NCBI GenBank assembly: GCA_013359135.1
Contig: JABWCN010000006.1
Span: 1 to 64,000 of the forward strand
Reading direction: 5' to 3'
Source: Pseudobdellovibrionaceae bacterium
Lineage (GTDB): Bacteria > Bdellovibrionota > Bdellovibrionia > Bdellovibrionales > Bdellovibrionaceae
DNA length: 64,000 bases
The notes under the pieces are model-generated. The model made no database searches. It saw only the letters and a program-made list of their open reading frames with translations, and was not told where the DNA came from. Below are positions 8,992 through 18,658 of the stretch, piece after piece; within the stretch, counting starts at the first letter, position 1; each line of letters begins with the position of its first letter. Both the position numbers and the translations under genes were made by a program.

Positions 8992-9050
8992 AGTTTGAAT
9001 TTAAAAGTCCTAGTCGTTAGGCTCAGCTGAATTCAAACTATTGGACTTTT
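8992..9050. repeat. two interlocked inverted repeats in a leader region
   Basis: A 10-base arm at 8992-9001 (agtttgaatt) is the exact reverse complement of 9030-9039. An 8-base arm at 9003-9010 (aaaagtcc) is the exact reverse complement of 9043-9050. The order is A, B, A', B', so the arms cross rather than nest. They end 25 bases before the start codon of the 376-residue gene, in its likely 5' leader. Confidence 0.6.
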
Positions 9051-9075
9051 GAAATCATGAAAGTAAGAATTAATC

Positions 9076-10206
9076 ATGGTTCTTCACGAGATCGGTTATC
9101 TTATTATTGGCGGTGCACTTCAGTGTTGGTTCTTGGGAGCTCAAACCCCTTGCCCAAATGCTGAAAAAATTAAACCTGCAGGAATTACTCGAGAAAATTC
9201 TAAAGACTTCGAAGCACTTGAAGTTCATTATGAAGAAAGTGGCTTCGCCGTTTTCCAACGGAAAAATGATACTTTTGAGATAAGAAAAAAGACTGGCGAA
9301 AAAATCAACATAGATCTTGCAGAATTAAATCGCCAAACTAAAGACGCGTTACCCAAAAAGATGGCGGCTGACGACGTCAACTATTCGCTTTGGCGCTATG
9401 AATCTATTGAGGAAATTTTCAAAAATGGGATGATTAGTAAACAAACAGACTTTATACCCTTACTTCGCAAGGACGATCTGAAAACTCCGTTGAATATTTC
9501 TAAGGAACAACTTGCCAGTGTCAGACAGTCACGCATTGATAAACTTTTGATTGAACAGCAGTGGTCCCTTCCTATCGGCTACATTTTGACTTCAGTACCA
9601 TGCACATATAAAAAAATCGATGCTAATACCCAAATGGGTTCATGCGCACCTCCAGGAAAAGCAACAGCTTATGCAAAGCCTGATCGTAACTCTGAAAAGG
9701 TTATTGAAGCCTCTCTTCTTTGGGCTCATCTTGAAGGCCGTTCAGTTCAAACCAATAAACCAAATCCCAGCGAGCACTCAGAAGAGCTTTTGATATTTGA
9801 AGAGCAAGGTGACTGGGTTCGAATGAAACTTGTAGTTCTTGATAAATCAAAGCGAATAGTTTGGCTAAATAAGAAAGATATTCCTTACACAATAGTTCAC
9901 TTGAATCCAGCAGATCGAATGAAAACTTTAATTGAATTTTTGAATCCACCGTCAGTCACTTCAGCACAGGAAAATCGCATTTTAGCCGAAAATTTAAAAC
10001 TACTTGCCAACGAACCTCTTGATCTTGATCTAGATTCATCAGGTGAAACCAAGTGGTCCGATGGTGTTCTTTGGGTAAAAGTCACTGTCAGAAGTGAGCC
10101 TCATTGCTCTGGCGAGGAATCAAAGCCTATTGCTACTGGCTGGCTTCCATACATAGACCCTAAAACTAAGAAGAAAATTATTGGTTGGTACTCAAGAGGT
10201 TGTTAA
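9076..10206 (+). CDS. unknown protein with SH3-like region
   Basis: A 376-residue protein with a hydrophobic N-terminus (YLIIGGALQCWFLGA) that could be a signal peptide or membrane anchor. From about residue 190 a segment reads like a bacterial SH3 domain: GKATAYAKPDRNSEKV, then an EEQGDWVRMKL stretch followed by IVWLNKKD. Six or more cysteines occur, four in the C-terminal half (e.g. PHCSGEE and the terminal GC), consistent with an exported, disulphide-bearing protein. The ribosome site is weak. It is divergent from the pirin gene, with the crossed inverted repeats in its leader. No family is named with confidence. Confidence 0.6.
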   Translation: MVLHEIGYLIIGGALQCWFLGAQTPCPNAEKIKPAGITRENSKDFEALEVHYEESGFAVFQRKNDTFEIRKKTGEKINIDLAELNRQTKDALPKKMAADDVNYSLWRYESIEEIFKNGMISKQTDFIPLLRKDDLKTPLNISKEQLASVRQSRIDKLLIEQQWSLPIGYILTSVPCTYKKIDANTQMGSCAPPGKATAYAKPDRNSEKVIEASLLWAHLEGRSVQTNKPNPSEHSEELLIFEEQGDWVRMKLVVLDKSKRIVWLNKKDIPYTIVHLNPADRMKTLIEFLNPPSVTSAQENRILAENLKLLANEPLDLDLDSSGETKWSDGVLWVKVTVRSEPHCSGEESKPIATGWLPYIDPKTKKKIIGWYSRGC

Positions 10207-10351
10207 CACAACTTGAGTTAAGAAAATGTTTTAGAACAGCTCACCACAAAGCCTATGTTTCGAAGGATGTAAAATACGGATTCGTTCATACCTTTTGTTA
10301 CACTTAACCACCAACGGCTTTATGGGAGGCATAATTTTTAAAAAATATTTT

Positions 10352-11614
10352 CTACCAACCACCATTCCTTCTTGCCCATTCTCTTTCAGCCTCTTGATAT
10401 TTCTGAAGTCCATGGCCAGGAGAATCTACCCAGTCTCCAACCCACTCTCTTATAAATCTTTCTCTTTCCGTTTCACCAACATATTTAGGCGGTTTATAAT
10501 CAAAAAAACTAGGCTTATCGGCACCTTCGCTTGGTTTATTTGTTACATTAACAGAACTTGGCTTTTCTACTAGAGAATTATTTTCTAGTACTAATGCGGA
10601 GTCAAATCGAACTCCTGATTTTGGATTTCTTGCCGTATCAGGGACAAAAAAACCTTCGCCACCAACAGGAGCATCTTTAGTAATTAATTGACCTAAGTAA
10701 TCATTAAATGAAAGATAGATACTTCCGCCATTTTTACTACCTTGTTCCAGAATTATATCAGTTAATTTGATTCTAATTTCTGGACGGTTTGATAAAAATT
10801 CTCTCTTAATGTTTCCTTTATTAATAGCTGAGTCCCCATGAAACAACACTGAAATAGGTTTTCCATTGTCCCCATACTCCACCTTATGTATTACAGAAAG
10901 TGTCCCATATTCTTTGTTTCTTAAGACCTCTAGCGGTATTTCAACTCCTACAATTTCTTGGACTTCACCTTTTGCGCTTCTTGTAAAACCTGTGACAACA
11001 AAATTAGATAAAGGTTGATAGTTAACTCCTGGTGCAGAACTCTTTTGAAGCACATCTCCGACTGAAACTGGGGCGAATTTATTTCCAAAAGGTAGTCTAA
11101 AATTACCTGACTCTTCAGGTAATTTTAGACTTTTAATATCAATAATACTATCTGCCCTAGAAGCAGTACTAGCAGAAGATTTAAGTATGAAAGAATCCTG
11201 CGGATTAAAATCACTTAACCATACAAGACTTAATTCCTCTGAATGCTTAACACTACCTCCTCTATAAAACTGGTGTCTATATTTCAAATAAGCGCCCACA
11301 ACTCTACCTTCAGATTTAATAATACTATGAACGAGTCCATCTGCAGGAGGAGGCCAAGATCCATACCAAGGCTTTAATTTAACAACATCACCTGGTTTAA
11401 TTTCACGTTCAATACCATTTACAGATAGTTTGAACTCTGGTGTATAATAAAATTCATTTGAGTCTTCTAGTTTATTCATAAAACTAAGATTATGAAAATA
11501 ATTTAAAATAATTTTGGGTGTAGTATTATACAATTTCATACACTTCTCACTATTAGCCATGACTAACGTGGGCATTAAAAAAACAAACTTGATTATATTT
11601 TTTTTAAAATTCAT
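10352..11614 (-). CDS. unknown exported protein
   Basis: A 420-residue protein with a signal peptide (MNFKKNIIKFVFLMPTLVMA, cut before N). The mature part is beta-rich. It contains a short segment repeated loosely three times that may form small barrel domains: REIKPGDVVKLKPWYGSW, then FAPVSVGDVLQKSS and VVGAYLKYRHQ. The C-terminus is rich in W and charged residues (WVGDWVDSPGH). I recognise no family. Transcribed alone; the 145 bases between its stop and the neighbouring convergent gene hold no gene I can support. Confidence 0.6.
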   Translation of the reverse strand: MNFKKNIIKFVFLMPTLVMANSEKCMKLYNTTPKIILNYFHNLSFMNKLEDSNEFYYTPEFKLSVNGIEREIKPGDVVKLKPWYGSWPPPADGLVHSIIKSEGRVVGAYLKYRHQFYRGGSVKHSEELSLVWLSDFNPQDSFILKSSASTASRADSIIDIKSLKLPEESGNFRLPFGNKFAPVSVGDVLQKSSAPGVNYQPLSNFVVTGFTRSAKGEVQEIVGVEIPLEVLRNKEYGTLSVIHKVEYGDNGKPISVLFHGDSAINKGNIKREFLSNRPEIRIKLTDIILEQGSKNGGSIYLSFNDYLGQLITKDAPVGGEGFFVPDTARNPKSGVRFDSALVLENNSLVEKPSSVNVTNKPSEGADKPSFFDYKPPKYVGETERERFIREWVGDWVDSPGHGLQKYQEAEREWARRNGGW

Positions 11615-11870
11615 CTCTTCTCCCTAATTAAAATACTATAATTCGATATCAACATTTTATTACCTAGCGAAATTTGTGCCAAAGAGAAAAAGTTTACTTT
11701 TTACTTGAGTGTCTTATTTTAATACACTTAACAACAAAATGAGCTACTACTTTAATTTTAAGTTACAAAAGAACAACATAAATAATATGTCTAAATCAAA
11801 TAATGTTGGTTTTGTTTACTACTGAAAATCAAACCCTACTTAGATAGCTTCTATTGATTTCGCTATTTTT
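11615..11870. other. intergenic stretch, nothing recognised
   Basis: About 256 very AT-rich bases between two minus-strand genes. They contain the presumed promoter of the exported-protein gene, but no gene, repeat or clear -35/-10 pair that I can defend. Confidence 0.5.
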
Positions 11871-11895
11871 AAATAGAACAGAAATTGTTCTATTT
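11871..11895 (-). terminator. stem-loop at end of 491-residue gene
   Basis: Perfect 10-base inverted repeat (aaatagaaca / tgttctattt) with a 5-base loop. The TAG stop codon of the 491-residue gene (11890-11892) lies inside the stem. Read on the minus strand the stem ends in TTT followed by an A-rich stretch, so the U tract is short and termination may be weak. Confidence 0.55.
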
Positions 11896-13365
11896 CGATG
11901 TCGCTTCAATCCAATTTTCTAAATCCGAAAGAGTCATTTTAGTCAAATCGCTGTAAGAAAGTCCACCATTCCAACATCGTTTGTCGAGATAATTATCTAA
12001 ATGAAAAATAATTTTTTCCACAAATTGTAATAATTCTTCAGAAGATTTGTTTTTGATGAGTTGTTTATGAAAATCTTTAATTTCATTCTCCACGAGTATG
12101 TTTAGGGCTCGGTAACCACGAGCAAACCAAAATTTTACTTGTTCAATTTCACTCAACAAAAGATATGCCTGAATTAAATGAAGATAAGGAAACCAATAAT
12201 GGGTGTCACCTTTTTTTTCAGACGCAAGAGCCATCAGAATAATTTCGCTAAGAATGTTTTTAGACATTTCGTTATTTGGATCAGCCTCAACTGAATTCAA
12301 TAAAAACTCAGTAGCATGGCTAAGATAGCTTAAATCATTTTGATGAAGCCTCCAATCTTGCAGATAACGCTCTTTAACCCAAGTCCGAAGTGATTGGGCT
12401 TTTTGCAGATCACCTGATTTTTCAGCCAACAACGCTTCTTGAATTTTGTTATTGGCGATATATACATGGATTAGAGAAAAGGCGCTTGATTGTTTCAAAG
12501 CTCTTTCGAAAAGAATTTCAGCCGTATGTAAAAAATCAATTCTTTCAAAACGGGCACCTTCTTGGGCAAAAATTTGGCCGGTAGTAACTAGATCAAAATT
12601 TCCCGGATTGGAAACACAGTGACTTGCGGCTTCAATTATCTGGATAAAATCTGCAGAAATCTCGTTGGTCAAAGGATTATGGGGATAACGAAGCCAGTGA
12701 TGAAGACTGGCTGCAAGCTCAAGAGCAAACAATGAATCCTCATATGCTTTCCGAATACATGGTTTGAAAAAGACCCGACGTTGAATTGCTAATCGAGATT
12801 CAAATTCCAAAGGAAATGGTCCCCTGTATAAAAAATCTAAATTTACGAAATAAAAGTCTGCGTTAGTAGAAAGGAATCTATTTTCGATCACTTCAAGTGC
12901 TTTTTCAAAATAAGATAGTTTCTCTTTTTCGTTTTCAGTTGGAAAACATTGATATGTGTATACCAATCGCGAATAGGCTTGATTGTCCCAAGGTTGAGAA
13001 TCTAAACGTTTAACTAAACGATCACTCACATCTAAGAAAAATTTTTGTGCTATCGCAAAATCATTTTTATCTCGACAATAGTCACCGCAGGCTAATTGAT
13101 ACTCTATTTCCTTAAGGAAAACGTCTTTTTGAGTCAACTCGTGTATAGCCTTCAAGCCTTCTTCGAATGGATATTCACGTGGGTCTCCACCTTTTTTGCA
13201 TGAAAAATCATACATCCAATAGTTCAAAATACCGTCTATCGCATCTGAAAGGCGTGTTTTATCAAATTGGTCAGGGCTTTTTATTGCAATAGGTACCAAA
13301 TCAGTAAGTGCTGGAATGTTTTGTTGATTTATGTAGTTTTCGATGTCCGATTTATTCAATACCAT
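11890..13365 (-). CDS. unknown TPR-like helical-repeat protein
   Basis: A 491-residue cytoplasmic protein made almost entirely of predicted helices with loosely spaced TPR-like pairs, e.g. CRDKNDFAIAQKFFLDV, AEILFERALKQSSAFSLIHV and LLAEKSGDLQKAQSL. There is no signal peptide or membrane segment. It is probably a protein-protein interaction scaffold. It is not in an operon: tRNA-Ser lies upstream on the same strand. I cannot name a family. Confidence 0.6.
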   Translation of the reverse strand: MVLNKSDIENYINQQNIPALTDLVPIAIKSPDQFDKTRLSDAIDGILNYWMYDFSCKKGGDPREYPFEEGLKAIHELTQKDVFLKEIEYQLACGDYCRDKNDFAIAQKFFLDVSDRLVKRLDSQPWDNQAYSRLVYTYQCFPTENEKEKLSYFEKALEVIENRFLSTNADFYFVNLDFLYRGPFPLEFESRLAIQRRVFFKPCIRKAYEDSLFALELAASLHHWLRYPHNPLTNEISADFIQIIEAASHCVSNPGNFDLVTTGQIFAQEGARFERIDFLHTAEILFERALKQSSAFSLIHVYIANNKIQEALLAEKSGDLQKAQSLRTWVKERYLQDWRLHQNDLSYLSHATEFLLNSVEADPNNEMSKNILSEIILMALASEKKGDTHYWFPYLHLIQAYLLLSEIEQVKFWFARGYRALNILVENEIKDFHKQLIKNKSSEELLQFVEKIIFHLDNYLDKRCWNGGLSYSDLTKMTLSDLENWIEATSK

Positions 13366-13507
13366 TATTTTTTGAGTTTAATGATCAATACATTTTGGTG
13401 CTAGTAATATTTTACTTTTTAAGTCCCATTTTATGGGTCTACATCAATATTAGGAACAGTATAATGGCTTATTTTATTTTGAAGATTTAATTTTTTTAAG
13501 AACAAAT

Positions 13508-13597
13508 TGGCGGAGCGAGAGAGATTCGAACTCTCGAGCCCCGCGAAGGGCTGCCAGTTTTCAAGACTGGTGTATTCAACCGCTCTACCATCGCTCC
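13508..13597 (-). tRNA. tRNA-Ser (TGA), CCA encoded
   Basis: On the minus strand the acceptor GGAGCGA pairs with TCGCTCC. The anticodon arm is CCAGT-CTTGAAA-ACTGG with anticodon TGA. A long variable arm (GCCC-TTCG-GGGC) is typical of serine tRNAs. The CCA end is encoded at 13508-13510. It lies 91 bases downstream of serS on the same strand. Confidence 0.96.
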
Positions 13598-13625
13598 GGG
13601 GTCAGTTGTATTGGAAATGACCCCG
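13597..13625 (-). terminator. stem-loop between serS and tRNA-Ser
   Basis: Perfect 8-base stem (13597-13604 with 13618-13625, cggggtca/tgaccccg), loop 13 bases. It abuts the first base of tRNA-Ser and lacks a U tract in either direction. It may end serS transcription imperfectly or mark a processing site between serS mRNA and the tRNA. Confidence 0.5.
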
Positions 13626-13687
13626 TGAGGCAAATGGATTTTACTTTTTTAAAGACCGCGTTAGTAAGTCGTAAAAATAATATCTGC

Positions 13688-14983
13688 TTAAATTTTAATC
13701 TCTTCAATTCCCATGTATTTTTGAAGGACTTTAGGAATCTTCACTGTCCCAGCTTCAGTTTGATAATTTTCAAGAATGGCAATTAAAGTTCTGCCCACAG
13801 CAAGGCCTGAACCATTCAACGTATGAACAAACTGTGGTTTTCCGCCTTGAGATTTAAATCTAATATTAGCTCTTCTTGCTTGAAAATCTTCAAAGTTCGA
13901 ACAAGAGCTGATCTCACGATACTCATTTTGCCCCGGTAACCAGACCTCAAGATCAAAAGTTTTAGCTGATCCAAAACCCATATCACCAGTACACAAAAGC
14001 ATGCGTCGGAAAGGTAGGCCTAATTGGCTTAAAACCTCCTCTGCGTGTGAGGTTAAGGCCTCATGTAATTCATGAGACTGATTGGGATGAGCAAAAACCA
14101 TTAGCTCAACCTTATTGAACTGATGTTGCCTGATCAAACCTTTCGTGTCGCGACCATGACTGCCTGCTTCTGAACGAAAGCAAGGAGAATAGGCACAAAA
14201 CTTTTTAGGCAAATCTGTTTCGTTTAAAATTTCCTGAGAATAATAATTCGTAACAGGTACCTCGGCAGTTGGAATTAAAAAGTAATCTGATCCCGAAAGA
14301 TGAAATAAATCATCTTTGAATTTAGGTAAATTACCAGTTCCCGTTAAGCTTTGACTGTTAACTATAAAAGGCGGAATCATTTCTGTGTAACCATGATTTT
14401 GGCTATGTAAATCCATCATAAATTGAATCAAGGCACGTTCCATTCTGGCCGCAGCACCTTTAAGAAAGGCAAAGCGAGTTCCTGTAACTTTGCCCGCCCT
14501 TTCAAAATCAATTATATTCAATTTTTCACCTAGCTCCCAATGTTCTTTGGCTTTAAAGTTAAAAACTGTTTTCTCTCCAACTGTTTTTTCTATTTTATTA
14601 TCTTCTGACCCCTTACCATAGGGCACAGACTCGTGAGGCCTATTTGGAATAGTTAATAATAAATTATAAACTTCCTGATCTACTTCAGAGGCTTTGGTTT
14701 CCATTTCTTTAACAGTTGCCGAAATTTTTCCTAACTCAGCAATCAAAGAACTAGTGTCTTGACCTTGTTTTTTTAAAATCACAATTTCTTGACTCGCTTT
14801 ATTTTGATTAGCCTTTGCAGACTCTGCTTGAGTGATAAGCTCTTTTCTTTTCCTGTTCAAATCCATGATTTGATCTAGTATCGAAGTGTCAGCCCCACGA
14901 TTTTCAAGACCCTTTTTATAAAGATCAAAATAAGAAGGTTGTCCATTTTCTGCTTTTTTTTCTAATAATTTAATATCTATCAT
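13688..14983 (-). CDS. serS: serine--tRNA ligase
   Basis: A 431-residue class IIa aminoacyl-tRNA synthetase that charges tRNA-Ser (and tRNA-Sec where present). The N-terminal 110 residues form the usual long two-helix arm that grips the tRNA variable loop. Motif 2 is seen at [16 protein letters not shown], followed by [10 protein letters not shown], and motif 3 at [17 protein letters not shown]. Length is normal. The gene is followed on the same strand by a tRNA-Ser gene. Confidence 0.97.
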   Translation of the reverse strand: MIDIKLLEKKAENGQPSYFDLYKKGLENRGADTSILDQIMDLNRKRKELITQAESAKANQNKASQEIVILKKQGQDTSSLIAELGKISATVKEMETKASEVDQEVYNLLLTIPNRPHESVPYGKGSEDNKIEKTVGEKTVFNFKAKEHWELGEKLNIIDFERAGKVTGTRFAFLKGAAARMERALIQFMMDLHSQNHGYTEMIPPFIVNSQSLTGTGNLPKFKDDLFHLSGSDYFLIPTAEVPVTNYYSQEILNETDLPKKFCAYSPCFRSEAGSHGRDTKGLIRQHQFNKVELMVFAHPNQSHELHEALTSHAEEVLSQLGLPFRRMLLCTGDMGFGSAKTFDLEVWLPGQNEYREISSCSNFEDFQARRANIRFKSQGGKPQFVHTLNGSGLAVGRTLIAILENYQTEAGTVKIPKVLQKYMGIEEIKI

Positions 14984-15036
14984 GATGTTATCCTAAGTGA
15001 ATTTAAAATTTGCTCAAAGGTGCGTCTTCGCCAGAA

Positions 15037-15345
15037 TCAAGGAGCGATTAATATATACATTTTGAGAACTTGCATGACAAGCAGACAGATAAGGTCAAAG
15101 ATAAAAATCTTCGTGAAGGACCATCCCTGCGAAAGCTTCATAAAAATTGCCATGATTACAATTGTCATAAAAATTAATGAAAAAGAACCAAACTGAGTCA
15201 ATTCTTGACCAATCAAAGCTAAAGTTAATCCCAGAAAAAAGCCACTCAATCCTCTGATCGCTAGCAGGGTCAAAGTTTTTGTCGTCATTTTGATTCCCTC
15301 TTGTGTTTTATGAGTCACATTCATCATTTGATCCTTAATCCCCAC
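15037..15345 (-). CDS. small membrane protein coupled to TPR gene
   Basis: A 102-residue protein with three predicted membrane helices (about residues 25-48, 52-72 and 78-100). It begins at a GTG preceded by AGGAGGAG at the proper distance. That start overlaps the last 11 bases of the 971-residue TPR gene, so the two are translationally coupled. I recognise no family. It is probably an inner-membrane partner of the TPR protein. Confidence 0.6.
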   Translation of the reverse strand: MGIKDQMMNVTHKTQEGIKMTTKTLTLLAIRGLSGFFLGLTLALIGQELTQFGSFSLIFMTIVIMAIFMKLSQGWSFTKIFIFDLICLLVMQVLKMYILIAP

Positions 15346-18250
15346 AGTCTCCTCCTATGATCCTGATTTGTTTCAAAAATTCATCCTTATCTTTGGCGTT
15401 AGGTGATAACTCTAAATATTTACAATAGGATCTGATCGCGGCCGCCCTATCCCCACGGGCTTCAAATAAAGCCCCTTGTTCTTTGTAAATATCTTCAAAT
15501 CCACTTTCCCTCTCTGCTGCAATATCTAAAAATCCTTGAGCCATGTCAATTTGTCCGGACAATCGGTAACATCTTGCCGCTCTGACATAAACATAAACTG
15601 GTTGGGCACCTACGTTAGTTGCTCTAGCATATTCGCTTGCGCATTCAGAATAATTTTTACTTGCAAATTTAATTTCGCCAACAAGAAGATAGGAATCAAT
15701 CAATCCTGGATAGTTTTTCTTTTCAATTTCAGCGTTTTTTTCTGCCTCTACAAAGTTACCATTCATCAAATGAGCTCTGCCCAAAAATAAATGTGCCCTT
15801 GGAAACTTTGTATTTAGGTTGATGACTCTTTCCAGCTGATTCTTAGCCTCGGTAATTCTAGAGGTTTCTAGGTAAATTCTAGCAACCTCGAAGATAGGCT
15901 CTGCATCAGAGGGATCCAAAAAACTTGCTTTTAAAAAATACCCAATTGCCTTGTCGATTTGGCCTAACTGATAATAGCACCTACCACCTAACATGAAAGC
16001 TTTTTTATTGCTCTCATTCAAAGCTAAAACCTTATCAATTATATCAGCTGCTGGCTTGTAGCGATCTTCTTCCATCAGAATCTCTCCTAAAGAAATTCGA
16101 TAATCATAGATTGAAGGGTATTTATTAATTAACTCTTGAAGATAATCGATACCATTATCAACCCCTTGACGAGTAGAAATAATTTTAGCGTAATTAACGT
16201 GGGCCTCTACGTTAGTTGAATCTAACTCTACGGCTTTCAAAGCGTAATTAAAGGCTTCATTCGCAAATTTAATCCTTTTTTCCTGATCTTTTTGATTGGT
16301 CACTATTGTCAGCTTAGCTAGCTCTCTAGCTGCCGAAGAATACAGAATAATGCTTTCAATATCTGAATCGTAAATTTTTAAAGCCCTTTCAGCGAGCTTC
16401 ATTGTGCCTTGCCAATCTTTTTTCTTAAAAGCTAGGTAGGCAAAACCTTTTTGAATTTCATAATTCCCTTTACTTAAGTAATCTGCTTGAAATAAGGTTT
16501 TTTCACTCTCATTAAAGTCATAGCGCTGAATCAAAAACTCCGATTTTTTTAAATAAGCTTTAACATTTTTGGGATCTGCCTTAATTGCTTTATTTACCCA
16601 ATCAATCGCTTCAAGTCCTTGCCCCAAATTCCATAAAGCCTCACTTGCTTTAAGTGCTGCAGTGGAATTGAGGTTGTTGAGCTCAAAAGCAGCTTTACAC
16701 TCGGCCTGTGCTGGAAGATAATCTTTCTGCCTAAGTAAAGACTGACAGTTAAACAGTAACTCTTCATCAGGCTTTGAATGAGACGAAAGGCTTTGATCAC
16801 ATCCTCCCAATCGATGACACAATTCTACAGCTGATTTTTTTGAAGGATTTTTTTGTAAATTCAAATTAGCAATCTCAAGAGCTTTTGATTTGTTCCCTTT
16901 AATTAAATAAATTTCAGATAGGGCCTCTAAGCCATTGGACTCTAAAGACTTATCAATTTTAGATTTATTCTCAAGTCCTGACTTAAGGTAATTAAGTGCT
17001 TTATCATATTGGTTGCGATAAAACTCAAGAATACCTAATGCAAAAAGACTGGCCTTATGTTTTGGATTTTCATTCAATGCTTGAACAAAAAAAGCACTAG
17101 CTTTTGAAAATTCTTTCAGTTTCAAATTAATCATACCTTGGGAAAATACTGGTTTTATCCACTGCCCTGAGAGTTCTCTAGATTTCTGAAAAAAAGACTC
17201 AGCAATCAAATTGTCTTTTTCAAGCTCTAAAAGCTCACCTTTAAACTGATAAAGTAGAAAATTGGAATAATCCGTAGATAATATGGTGTCTATTGTGTTT
17301 AGTGCTTCCTTAAAGCGACTTTCAGTATATAGCTTCACAGCCTCACAAAAAAAACCACTAGTCTCTATTTTATTTAAAGACTTAGTTGACTTAGCTAAGT
17401 TAGACACTGTCTTCATGTCTTGAGTGTCTTGATAAGAATAATTCCAAAGTTCTTTGTAAACTTCACACAAGATCATTCTGGGTTTCAAATTATTCAATGA
17501 GTTTTCTATCGTATCGACTAGTATATTCTGCGCTGCCAAGTAGTTTTCTGTTGTATCAGATGCAATCAATCGAAGCGCTTGCTGAGTTCTTTGTTCAATT
17601 TGCTGAGCGTTAAGTTGATTAATATTTTTTTTGGGACTTAGTAACCTGATTTTTGTTCCTTCATTTTCTGGCGACTCTTCCAGAAAAAAGAAATACATAA
17701 GACCTACAACAAGAACTGCTCCAAACAATATAAAAGGAAGTTTCAGGGTTTCTGTATTTTTCTTTATTTTTTCTTGTGTAATATTTTGTAGCTCGATGAC
17801 CTCTGGTTTAAGTTCTTCTTTGATTTTTCTAATTTCTTCAGGGGTTAGTTTTTTTTTCTTTCCAGGATCTCCTGCTTCAATTTTTTCTATAGGCTTCAAT
17901 GCTTTTGTTAATTTTGTTTTAAACTGACTTTTTTCAAAAGGAATAATTACAGTTTCTTCACTTGTATTAGCAGAAGATTCTGCTTTTTTTTCATGTTTTT
18001 TATCTTCTTCTTTTGCAGACGAATTCTGCACCTCGGAACTGCCTTGTAGTTCTAACTGTTCCAATATTTTTTCATAGAATAATTTTTCTTTTGTAATAGC
18101 TTGAAATTGTCCACTAGGGTACTGAGCTATTTCTTCTTCTCCATTAATAAACCCATCTTCTATATTTTTAATAATTTCTTGGGTCGTATAAGGACCTTTG
18201 ATTTGTCCTTTGCTGGTTTTAACAATCCAAGTCATTGAAATTTTTGCCAT
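15335..18250 (-). CDS. GYF-like / TPR transmembrane protein
   Basis: A 971-residue protein. Residues 7-60 look like a GYF_2 domain (WIVKTSKGQIKGPYTTQEI), a peptide-binding module. A charged, disordered linker follows to about residue 168, then one membrane helix at about residues 171-190. The remaining 780 residues are tandem TPR-type repeats (e.g. LKEFSKASAFFVQALNENP, YNKAAF-like and QIDKAIGYFLKASFLDPSD). The expected topology is GYF in the cytoplasm and a long TPR solenoid in the periplasm. Such a layout suits a scaffold linking cytoplasmic partners to an envelope complex. In Myxococcus gliding, GltJ uses a cytoplasmic GYF domain, but no direct homology is claimed. The gene is coupled to a small membrane protein. 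Confidence 0.75.
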   Translation of the reverse strand: MAKISMTWIVKTSKGQIKGPYTTQEIIKNIEDGFINGEEEIAQYPSGQFQAITKEKLFYEKILEQLELQGSSEVQNSSAKEEDKKHEKKAESSANTSEETVIIPFEKSQFKTKLTKALKPIEKIEAGDPGKKKKLTPEEIRKIKEELKPEVIELQNITQEKIKKNTETLKLPFILFGAVLVVGLMYFFFLEESPENEGTKIRLLSPKKNINQLNAQQIEQRTQQALRLIASDTTENYLAAQNILVDTIENSLNNLKPRMILCEVYKELWNYSYQDTQDMKTVSNLAKSTKSLNKIETSGFFCEAVKLYTESRFKEALNTIDTILSTDYSNFLLYQFKGELLELEKDNLIAESFFQKSRELSGQWIKPVFSQGMINLKLKEFSKASAFFVQALNENPKHKASLFALGILEFYRNQYDKALNYLKSGLENKSKIDKSLESNGLEALSEIYLIKGNKSKALEIANLNLQKNPSKKSAVELCHRLGGCDQSLSSHSKPDEELLFNCQSLLRQKDYLPAQAECKAAFELNNLNSTAALKASEALWNLGQGLEAIDWVNKAIKADPKNVKAYLKKSEFLIQRYDFNESEKTLFQADYLSKGNYEIQKGFAYLAFKKKDWQGTMKLAERALKIYDSDIESIILYSSAARELAKLTIVTNQKDQEKRIKFANEAFNYALKAVELDSTNVEAHVNYAKIISTRQGVDNGIDYLQELINKYPSIYDYRISLGEILMEEDRYKPAADIIDKVLALNESNKKAFMLGGRCYYQLGQIDKAIGYFLKASFLDPSDAEPIFEVARIYLETSRITEAKNQLERVINLNTKFPRAHLFLGRAHLMNGNFVEAEKNAEIEKKNYPGLIDSYLLVGEIKFASKNYSECASEYARATNVGAQPVYVYVRAARCYRLSGQIDMAQGFLDIAAERESGFEDIYKEQGALFEARGDRAAAIRSYCKYLELSPNAKDKDEFLKQIRIIGGDCGD

Positions 18251-18658
18251 GTTTAATCATAAAAAAAGGCCACTCAGGAGATAACCAAAAAATATTTTAC
18301 TAGACCTTAGGGCTAAATTTTACACGGCGTTGCTTTGAAACCAAAGTCCCTTTAGCAGATCCAAAATGAGTTTATCAAAGTCCTTCAAGTTCCAATTTGG
18401 AATCACCAAATGAAATTAAATCTTTTTATTTGAATTTGAAGTAAAATTTTCATGGCAAAGAGTTTGCTTAACTCTAATTGTGTGTTGATAAAGACCAGTA
18501 AAGAATTCCCCCCGGCCCCTTCCTTAAATTTACTGAGTCTTTTTCAACACATAGAAGTAAATACTCTAATGTCAACATATAACTGGGATGTGAATAATTT
18601 TGTTGCATTAGAAAGATTTTCTTATAGATTGTAATAGTAAATCTTATAAATTCAGTCC

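Noticed and set aside
10295-10573. 92-codon plus-strand frame
   Set aside because: It mostly lies antisense to the exported-protein gene at 10352-11614 and has no ribosome site; it is a shadow.
18452-18634. 60-codon plus-strand frame in the gap before the orphan terminator
   Set aside because: Weak ribosome site and no recognisable feature; a non-coding RNA or leader explains the terminator as well.
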